Of a stretch of 10,809 nucleotides of DNA, positions 5,626-10,809 are shown in pieces. Each line of letters opens with the position of its first letter. Position 1 is the first letter of the stretch. The translations under genes were made by a program, and so were the position numbers. The DNA is taken from the NCBI GenBank assembly GCA_038043305.1, contig JBBTCG010000177.1, positions 1 through 10,809 on the forward strand, in the 5' to 3' direction. The notes beneath the pieces are model-generated. The model had not been told where the DNA came from. It did no database searches and saw only the letters and a program-made list of their open reading frames with translations. The stretch comes from JACRCE01 sp038043305 (GTDB taxonomy: Bacteria > Desulfobacterota > GWC2-55-46).

Positions 5626-5652
5626 TTGAATTGAAGCCGGATATGTTTTAAT
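5626..5652 (+). promoter_or_regulatory. Candidate promoter for parA-parB
   Basis: TTGAAT (5626-5631), a short 15-base spacer and an extended -10, TG-T-TTTAAT (TTTAAT at 5647-5652, five of six). It lies 36 bases before the parA ATG. The spacer is shorter than ideal, so this is tentative. Confidence 0.3.
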
Positions 5653-5688
5653 CTTTTGTATCCACTATGTATCGGGGCAAACAACGTC

Positions 5689-6477
5689 ATGACAAGGACA
5701 ATCTCAATAGTCAATCAGAAGGGCGGGGTCGGCAAGACCACGACCGCCGTTAACCTTGCCGCGTCTTTGGCCGTGGCTGAAAAAAAGGTGCTCCTTGTTG
5801 ACTTTGACCCGCAGGGCAACTCAACAAGCGGGCTTGGCATTGAAAAAAACTGCAAGAGCATCTATCAGGCCATTGTTAAGCATGAGACGATCGAGTCGCT
5901 GTTGAAGCAAACGGAACTCAAGTTCCTGACCATTGCCCCGTCTTCGCGCGAGCTTACCGGCGCTGAGATCGAGCTTGTTGACGTTGACGGACGCGAGTAC
6001 AGGCTAAAGGAGTGCCTTAAGCGGCTAACCGATGATTTTGACTACATCTTTATTGATTGTCCGCCGTCCTTGAGCCTCCTTACCGTAAATGCCCTCGTTG
6101 CATCCGATTCCGTGCTGATACCATTGCAGTGCGAGTATTACGCCCTTGAGGGCTTAACAGAGCTTATGAGGACAATCGGTCTTATAAAAGAAAGGCTAAA
6201 CCCCGGCCTTGAGATAGAAGGCATTGTGCTTACCATGTTTGATTCAAGAAACAGGCTGGCGCATCAGGTGGCCGATGAAGTCAGGGCGCATTTCAAGGAC
6301 AAGACCTTTAAGACCATGATACCAAGGAACGTGCGCCTTTCCGAAAGCCCGTCCTTTGGAAAGCCGGCGTTGTTATACGACATACAATCAAGCGGCGCAG
6401 TAAGTTATTTAGACCTTGCAAAAGAGCTTACCTTTCTTGAAAGAAAGGTAAGCCCAAAGAACTTTAATAAGGAATAA
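5689..6477 (+). CDS. parA: ParA-family chromosome partitioning ATPase (Soj)
   Basis: The protein has 262 residues. ParA binds DNA non-specifically as an ATP dimer and, stimulated by ParB, moves parS regions apart. The deviant Walker A KGGVGKTTT is at residues 11-19, with the signature lysine K11 and catalytic K16. Walker A' is DFDPQGN (38-44) and Walker B is FIDCPPS (D123). ParB contact and DNA-binding regions of the usual length follow, including MIPRNVRLSESPSFGKP, typical of chromosomal ParA/Soj. The start at MTRTISIVNQ is chosen because it gives the standard N-terminus; GGGG lies 12 bases upstream. The in-frame TTG at 5656 would add non-conserved residues. It is followed by parB after 93 bases. 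Confidence 0.97.
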   Translation: MTRTISIVNQKGGVGKTTTAVNLAASLAVAEKKVLLVDFDPQGNSTSGLGIEKNCKSIYQAIVKHETIESLLKQTELKFLTIAPSSRELTGAEIELVDVDGREYRLKECLKRLTDDFDYIFIDCPPSLSLLTVNALVASDSVLIPLQCEYYALEGLTELMRTIGLIKERLNPGLEIEGIVLTMFDSRNRLAHQVADEVRAHFKDKTFKTMIPRNVRLSESPSFGKPALLYDIQSSGAVSYLDLAKELTFLERKVSPKNFNKE

Positions 6478-6570
6478 ACAGCAAGGCTGAGAAACACTAT
6501 GTATTGCCCCAACACCATCGAATTATAAAATGTCAATAAAATCAACTAATTAGCTAAAAGGCGGTTTCAG

Positions 6571-7410
6571 ATGACAGCAGAGAAAAAAAAGGTTCTTGGC
6601 AGGGGTCTCGGCGCGCTTATATCGAGCGTAAACGCATCCTCGGACGCTAAAGAGTTCATCTCCTGCCCGATTAGCGATATTACGCCTTTCAAAGGCCAGC
6701 CGCGAAAGAGGTTTGACGAGGCCGCGCTAAAAGAGCTTGCCGACTCCATCAGGGAAAAGGGCGTGCTTGAGCCGCTTCTTGTCAGGCGTGATTCAACCGG
6801 ATTTGAGCTTATCGCCGGTGAGAGGCGTTTGAGAGCGGCTCATCTTGCCGGGCTTAATCGGGTGCCGGTCAGGATAACTCAGGCAAGCGACGAGGAGTGC
6901 CTTGAGATAGCCATTATAGAGAACATTCAAAGGCAGGACCTGAATGCAATGGAAGAGGCCGAGGCTTACAGGAATCTGATGTCATTCGGCCTTACGCAGG
7001 AGGCGGTCGCCAAAAAGGTCGGCAAGGAGCGGGCAACGGTTGCAAATTACTTAAGGCTCTTAAAGCTCCCCATAGAGGTAAGGGATGAGCTTGTAAAAGG
7101 CACGATCTCAATGGGACATGCAAGGGCGCTCCTTGCCATTGAGAGTCATGCCGCTCAGGTGGAGCTTTGCAGAAGGATAATAACAAAGGGGCTTTCAGTA
7201 AGAGAGGCTGAGGCCGCTATAAGCACAAAGGCCGCAAAAAAACCGACAAAGACCCATGAGCCGTCGTCGCTTGAAGACGAGCTTCGTGCCCTGTTCGGTA
7301 CAAAGATAGTCGTGCAGGACAAGAACGGAAAAGGCCACATACAGATAAACTACTTTTCCGCAGACGAACGCGAACGGATACTCGAGATGCTGAGGGGGGC
7401 GGGGAGTTGA
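6571..7410 (+). CDS. parB: ParB chromosome partitioning protein, parS-binding CTPase (Spo0J)
   Basis: The protein has 279 residues. ParB loads on parS, closes as a CTP-dependent sliding clamp and stimulates ParA. The N-terminal ParA-activating peptide LGRGLGALI is at residues 9-17. The CTP-binding region has GERRLRAA (83-90) and ENIQRQDLNAMEEAEAY (117-133). The parS-recognising helix-turn-helix is LTQEAVAKKVGKERATVANYLRLLKLP (141-167). A linker rich in Lys/Thr/Ser follows, then a C-terminal dimerisation domain ending ADERERILEML. A good ribosome site, AAGGCGG, lies ten bases before the ATG. The parS palindromes flanking mnmG-rsmG are its likely targets. This is a full-length, ordinary chromosomal ParB. 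Confidence 0.97.
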   Translation: MTAEKKKVLGRGLGALISSVNASSDAKEFISCPISDITPFKGQPRKRFDEAALKELADSIREKGVLEPLLVRRDSTGFELIAGERRLRAAHLAGLNRVPVRITQASDEECLEIAIIENIQRQDLNAMEEAEAYRNLMSFGLTQEAVAKKVGKERATVANYLRLLKLPIEVRDELVKGTISMGHARALLAIESHAAQVELCRRIITKGLSVREAEAAISTKAAKKPTKTHEPSSLEDELRALFGTKIVVQDKNGKGHIQINYFSADERERILEMLRGAGS

Positions 7411-7474
7411 GGGGTGGAGGAGCACGCTCTTGTGTGAGTATCACGACTGAAGGTATTGTGAGGGGTCTTCCTTG

Positions 7475-8998
7475 ATGCTTGAAACCAATATCCTATTGCG
7501 TGTTGAGACAGCGAGGCGTATTCTCAACGGAGCAATCTCAAGGAAGAAGCGTTCGGAGACGGGGCAATTCCTTACGCCTGCTCCTATTGCTTCCTTCATG
7601 GCTTCTTTAGTACGCAACTCATGTGAAAAAATAAGCATAGTAGATGCCGGTGCGGGTGCAGGAGCGTTATTTGCGTCTCTCGTTACCGAACTGATTTCAA
7701 GGATAGACAAGCCCAAGTCAATCAGGGTGACGGCTTATGAGAATGATTCGAGGTTTGTGCCGTATCTTGAGAAAACAATGGCTCTTTGCCGGGAGGCATG
7801 TGCAAAATCGCATATTCATTTTAGCGGGGATATATTGTGTGAAGACTTTATCTCCAGCGCGTTATCAAGGATTAATTGTGGACTTTTTGATGGTAATGGA
7901 GATAGATTCACGCATGGTATCTTGAATCCTCCATACAAGAAGATTAAAGGCGAATCGGCAACCAGAAAACGCCTTAACTCAGCGGGTTTTGAAACGTCCA
8001 ATCTATATGCCGCATTCGTCTGGCTGACTACTCACTTGTTGATTCCGGGAGGCGAAATTGTTGCAATAACTCCGCGCAGTTTTTGTAATGGACCGTATTT
8101 TAAGCGGTTCCGCAAATCATTATTAGATTTAATAACCCTGCAACGTATACATTTGTTTGAATCAAGAAAAAAGGCTTTCGCTGATGACGCGGTATTACAA
8201 GAGAACATCATCTTTCATGGTATACGCGGGCATGGAACAACCAACCCGGTAACGATATCCGTATCGCAAGGTTCGGATTTTACGAAATCACTCCAAAGGG
8301 ATATAGCCTTTGAGAGAGTTGTCATGCCCGGCGACAGAGACGCTTTTATACATTTAATTGATGACGATGAGGGAAAACAGGTTATGGAGCGCATGTCGCG
8401 CTTTACGACAACGTTAAATAAGCTGGGCATTGATATCTCAACTGGACGGGTCGTTGATTTTCGATTTCGTGAGTATCTGCGGAGGAATCCTGAGCAAGAA
8501 ACCGTGCCACTTATTTATCCATGTCATTTCAAGGATGGATTCATTCAATGGCCTCAGCCGGATGGAAAGAAATCGAACGCTATAGTGTATACCGGTAAGA
8601 CTATCAGCCTGCTTGTTAATAAAGGCTATTATGTGCTTACAAAGCGTTTTTCAGCAAAAGAAGAACGTAAACGTGTTGTATCCGTTGTTTATGATCCTGA
8701 ACGTGTAAATTCTGACTTCGTAGGGTTCGAAAATCATCTAAACTATTTTCATTGCTCCGGTAAGGGAATGTCGCCAGATTTGGCCAAAGGACTGAGTGTT
8801 TTCTTAAACTCAACCCTATTTGACCGGTATTTCCGTTTATTTAGTGGGCATACACAGGTAAATGCAACAGACCTTCGCAAAGCAGCGTATCCATCAATGA
8901 AGGAGTTGCTTAGGATTGGTAAAAATGTCGTAGGGTTCAAGCTGGATCAAAAGATGACGGACAGACTTTTAGAGCAGGAATGCGGTAATAATGGATAA
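7475..8998 (+). CDS. Type II DNA adenine-N6 methyltransferase, BsuBI/PstI family (CTGCAG-type)
   Basis: The protein has 507 residues, close to M.BsuBI and M.PstI (about 500). It should transfer methyl from SAM to N6 of adenine in the recognition site and so protect host DNA. Visible motifs are GQFLTP (30-35, motif X), VDAGAGAGALF (56-66, SAM motif I) and catalytic NPPY (151-154, motif IV). The motif order is gamma-class, with a long C-terminal target-recognition region (about 300-507). GAGGGG nine bases before the ATG supports the start. It overlaps the endonuclease start by eight bases. The recognition sequence CTGCAG is inferred from the partner endonuclease family; relatives could differ. 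The gene looks intact. Its AT-richer style compared with parB and bactofilin suggests the pair was acquired. Confidence 0.92.
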   Translation: MLETNILLRVETARRILNGAISRKKRSETGQFLTPAPIASFMASLVRNSCEKISIVDAGAGAGALFASLVTELISRIDKPKSIRVTAYENDSRFVPYLEKTMALCREACAKSHIHFSGDILCEDFISSALSRINCGLFDGNGDRFTHGILNPPYKKIKGESATRKRLNSAGFETSNLYAAFVWLTTHLLIPGGEIVAITPRSFCNGPYFKRFRKSLLDLITLQRIHLFESRKKAFADDAVLQENIIFHGIRGHGTTNPVTISVSQGSDFTKSLQRDIAFERVVMPGDRDAFIHLIDDDEGKQVMERMSRFTTTLNKLGIDISTGRVVDFRFREYLRRNPEQETVPLIYPCHFKDGFIQWPQPDGKKSNAIVYTGKTISLLVNKGYYVLTKRFSAKEERKRVVSVVYDPERVNSDFVGFENHLNYFHCSGKGMSPDLAKGLSVFLNSTLFDRYFRLFSGHTQVNATDLRKAAYPSMKELLRIGKNVVGFKLDQKMTDRLLEQECGNNG

Positions 8999-9617
8999 AA
9001 GGACAGACACAGCCAAGGCAGCGCTGAAAATACAAGAGGCCTTGCTGGCACTTAAAGACCTTGGGTTTCCCAGACAACAGATCAACGAAAGATCAGCTTT
9101 GACCTTGCTATCGTTGCTGCATTTGAAACCGGATAGTTCTTGGATTGACGCACGCAATCCTTTGATGGGTATCACGCCAATGATGGAGTTTTTCGCGGAG
9201 CACTATGGCAAGCGGTACGCCCCTAACTCCCGTGAAACGGTACGCCGACAGACCGTTCACCAGTTTGTGCAGGCAGCTTTTGTAATTACCAATCCTGACA
9301 TGCCTTCCAGGCCAACGAATAGTCCGAAAGCCGTCTATCAGATCGAACCTTCCGCTTTGAAACTTCTTCAGGAGTTCGGGAAAAAAGAATGGGACAGGAA
9401 GCTGAAAAAATATTTCGGGTCCGTTGTGATGCTCAAGAGTCTATATGCGCGTGAGCGGGAAATGCGGCGAATTCCCGCGACGCTCCATAACGGAGAAGAA
9501 ATACGGCTTTCTCCTGGCGGACAAAACGTGCTTGTCAAAAAGATACTGGATGATTTTTGTTCACTTTTCACACCTGCCGGGAAGGTCGTTTACGTTGGCG
9601 ACACGGAGAAAAAATAG
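8991..9617 (+). CDS. BsuBI/PstI-family restriction endonuclease, N-terminal two thirds (ends at a frameshift)
   Basis: This 208-residue open frame covers the N-terminal helical/DNA-recognition domain of a BsuBI/PstI-type enzyme and ends VVYVGDTEKK-stop. In the family the sequence continues past this Val-Gly-Asp-Thr motif into the nuclease core. Here the core continues in another reading frame immediately after a run of six A (9609-9614). If the frame is restored, for example with seven A, the product is about 321 residues, matching BsuBI (316) and PstI (326). The ATG overlaps the methylase stop as ATGGATAA, the usual coupled arrangement. As sequenced, the protein lacks all catalytic residues and would be inactive. 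Family assignment rests mainly on the continuation and the methylase partner. Confidence 0.85.
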   Translation: MDKRTDTAKAALKIQEALLALKDLGFPRQQINERSALTLLSLLHLKPDSSWIDARNPLMGITPMMEFFAEHYGKRYAPNSRETVRRQTVHQFVQAAFVITNPDMPSRPTNSPKAVYQIEPSALKLLQEFGKKEWDRKLKKYFGSVVMLKSLYAREREMRRIPATLHNGEEIRLSPGGQNVLVKKILDDFCSLFTPAGKVVYVGDTEKK

Positions 9618-9955
9618 CGTTTTTGGATTCAGACGCCTTACGAGAGTTAAGGGTTGAAGTCGAAAAACACGGCAAAATGCCAGATGTCGTAGTACATTAC
9701 ATTGAAAAGAATTGGCTCGTTTTGATAGAGGCGGTAACAAGCCACGGGCCTATCAATCCAAAGCGCAGACAAGAATTGAAGGAATTGTTTAACCTGTCTA
9801 TAGCCGGACTTGTGTATGTAACGGCTTTTTTGAACCGGCGAACTATGATGAAATACTTGGATGAAATTTCATGGGAAACCGAGGTTTGGGTTGCAGACGC
9901 CCCAACTCACATAATACACTTCAATGGAGAGCGCTTTCTTGGGCCATACGATTAA
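9614..9955 (+). pseudogene. BsuBI/PstI-family restriction endonuclease, C-terminal nuclease core (out of frame)
   Basis: About 113 residues in the -1 frame relative to the upstream part, starting IAFLDSDALREL. They carry the strongly conserved family core: HGKMPDVVVHYIEKNWLVLI, then EAVTSHGPINPKR, AGLVYVTAF, WETEVWVADAP and the ending THIIHFNGERFLGPYD. The PD and the Glu of IEAV form the PD-(D/E)xK-type metal site. The open frame extends back to 9557, but the sequence before 9614 does not resemble the family and has no ribosome site. This is therefore the detached second half of the upstream gene rather than an independent gene. Expression would need a -1 slip in the A run, or the break is an indel or sequencing error. 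Confidence 0.85.
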
Positions 9956-9994
9956 GAGTCTTTAGAGAAGACTTTAGAAACCAATAAAGGTTTA

Positions 9995-10023
9995 TTAAAG
10001 GTGTTTTAAGAGGCGGGTATTAT
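9995..10023 (+). promoter_or_regulatory. Candidate promoter for bactofilin
   Basis: TTAAAG (9995-10000, three of six), a 17-base spacer and TATTAT (10018-10023, five of six) lie 30 bases before the ATG, just upstream of a strong ribosome site. The AT-rich stretch before it contains two CTTTAGA copies and AATAAAGGTTTATT, a small inverted repeat. Confidence 0.35.
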
Positions 10024-10053
10024 CGCATCAAAATAGCGACCGGAGGGCTTAAG

Positions 10054-10494
10054 ATGCTTGGAACCGTGGAAAAGCCGAATGAAGCGAGCACAGGAGAGCT
10101 TCTTGGCTTCATCGGCAAGGGGATGACGATTGAAGGCAAGTTGAGTTTTGCCAACACCGTCCGCATAGACGGCGGCTTTAAGGGCGAGATTGCCGCGACG
10201 GGCACTCTGGTCGTGGGCGACAGCGGCGTTGTCGAGGGAGAAATAAAGGTAGGCTCAATCATCGTCATGGGCGTTGTCAAGGGAACGCTTGAGGCAACCG
10301 GAAGGGTTGAGTTGAGGGCGCCGGGCAGGGTGTTGGGCGATATTACGACGTCGAATCTGATGATAGGAGACGGCACCGTATTCGAGGGCAACTGCCGGAT
10401 GGTAAGACGCTCAGACAACACGATAACAGAGGTTGCAAGCTACGGCTCACTGAGTTCGGGCGCGTCCGGGGCTGAGGTAAGCGTTGAGAAGTAG
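10054..10494 (+). CDS. Bactofilin (polymer-forming cytoskeletal protein)
   Basis: The protein has 146 residues. Bactofilins polymerise without nucleotide into filaments made of a right-handed beta-helix and organise cell shape, stalks, polar complexes or, in some species, ParAB positioning. The core (about residues 20-118) shows the repeating Gly/Val/Ile pattern: FIGKGMTIEGKLSFANTVRIDGGFKGEI, then GTLVVGDSGVVEGEIKVGSIIVMGVVKGTLEATGRVELRAPGRVLGDI and LMIGDGTVFEGNCRM. Short disordered tails flank it, rich in Ser/Gly/Glu at the C-terminus. GGAGGG six bases before the ATG is a near-ideal ribosome site. In related genomes a bactofilin often directly follows parB; here the restriction-modification pair separates them. 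Confidence 0.95.
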   Translation: MLGTVEKPNEASTGELLGFIGKGMTIEGKLSFANTVRIDGGFKGEIAATGTLVVGDSGVVEGEIKVGSIIVMGVVKGTLEATGRVELRAPGRVLGDITTSNLMIGDGTVFEGNCRMVRRSDNTITEVASYGSLSSGASGAEVSVEK

Positions 10495-10577
10495 GGTTGG
10501 TTCAATGGCGAGGCGCAACGCTTGGGAGAGCGGGAAGGAAGAATCCATCTTAAGCGTACAGGGTTACAGGGTGGGCA

Positions 10578-10583
10578 TATACT
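10578..10583 (+). promoter_or_regulatory. Possible -10 box for the pirin-family gene
   Basis: TATACT (five of six) lies 17 bases after CGTACA (10555-10560, three of six to TTGACA), 73 bases before the pirin ATG. Apart from this and a hairpin, I see nothing else in the 162 bases between bactofilin and the next gene. Confidence 0.25.
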
Positions 10584-10610
10584 GCTCCTATTTATTCCCC
10601 CAAGGGATAT

Positions 10611-10634
10611 GAAGGGGCATGGAAACGCCCCTTC
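10611..10634. repeat. 8-bp hairpin in the pirin leader
   Basis: GAAGGGGC (10611-10618) and GCCCCTTC (10627-10634) flank an 8-base loop. No T-run follows. It may be another palindromic repeat or a leader structure. Confidence 0.5.
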
Positions 10635-10656
10635 TCCCTATGAAAAGGAAGATAAG

Positions 10657-10809
10657 ATGTTGAAGAAGATACACTCTAAAGGTTTATATATCGCTGATCA
10701 CGACTGGCTTGTCAGTCGTTTTCACTTTTCATTTGCAGAATACTATAACCCGGAGAATATGAGCTTTGGAGTGTTAAGGGTGTTAAATGATGATATTGTG
10801 CAGCCGGCA
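10657..10809 (+). CDS. Pirin-family protein, partial (N-terminal 51 residues)
   Basis: The visible part reads MLKKIHSKGLYIADHDWLVSR, then FHFSFAEYYNPENMSFG and VLRVLNDDIVQPA. This is the opening of bacterial pirins (YhhW type), with the conserved W-L-x-S-R, F-S-F-A-x-Y-Y and F-G-x-L-R-V-x-N-D-D blocks. Pirins are bicupin proteins; some have quercetin 2,3-dioxygenase activity, and others act in redox sensing or bind metabolic enzymes. The metal-binding His residues come just after this point (a HPH motif in relatives) and are outside the window, so activity cannot be judged. AGGA seven bases before the ATG supports the start. It lies downstream of bactofilin on the same strand. Confidence 0.88.
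   Translation, partial: MLKKIHSKGLYIADHDWLVSRFHFSFAEYYNPENMSFGVLRVLNDDIVQPA

Noticed and set aside
5252..5688. Origin of replication beside mnmG-parA
   Set aside because: Only one weak DnaA-box-like string (GTATCCACT near 5659) was seen, with no cluster and no AT-rich unwinding region.
7439..10708. Shared ATCACGACTG near 7440 and 10698 as flanking direct repeats of the RM region
   Set aside because: It is ten bases only. The second copy lies inside the conserved pirin coding sequence and beyond bactofilin, so it is most likely chance.

Overview
The window reads as ordinary bacterial chromosome from a Gram-negative-type organism. It carries the conserved block mnmG-rsmG-parA-parB, a DksA-like transcription factor, a bactofilin, a flavin transferase and a quinone-pathway methyltransferase. 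The order mnmG, rsmG, parA, parB with a bactofilin nearby suggests a Desulfobacterota- or Nitrospirota-like lineage. That placement is inference from gene order and protein style, not a search result. Genes use the standard code: mnmG and parB end in TGA, and the mnmG TGA overlaps the rsmG ATG.

Layout. Minus strand, 1-2453: a partial ubiG-like methyltransferase running off the left edge; an apbE flavin transferase broken by an in-frame TGA exactly at its conserved Met-Gly-Thr motif; a strong symmetric terminator just ahead of apbE; and a DksA/TraR zinc-finger gene with a long Lys/Ala/Pro-rich N-terminus and a promoter so close to its ATG that the mRNA should be almost leaderless. Plus strand, 2529-7410: a repeat-rich leader, mnmG overlapping rsmG, a 437-base intergenic region full of hairpins, then parA and parB. 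A perfect 14-base palindrome of parS type lies just before mnmG and just after rsmG. Each sits inside a 36-base block, and the two blocks are inverted copies (34/36 identical) bracketing the two genes. Plus strand, 7475-9955: a BsuBI/PstI-family (CTGCAG-type) restriction-modification pair. The methylase is intact, but the endonuclease is split by a one-base frame change in a run of six A. Plus strand, 10054-10809: a bactofilin, a short intergenic region, and the start of a pirin-family gene running off the right edge.

How the genes work together. ParA and ParB act on the parS sites to segregate the replication origin region. MnmG modifies tRNA wobble uridines, and RsmG methylates 16S rRNA. 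Bactofilin often lies near parAB and in some bacteria works with ParA-type systems. The restriction-modification pair sits between parB and bactofilin, looks AT-richer, and is probably an acquired cassette.

I found no wholly new multi-gene system. The items most worth a second look are the extended parS-containing inverted repeats, the two single-base disruptions (apbE and the endonuclease), the terminator/attenuator ahead of apbE, and a 133-base terminal-inverted-repeat element upstream of parA.
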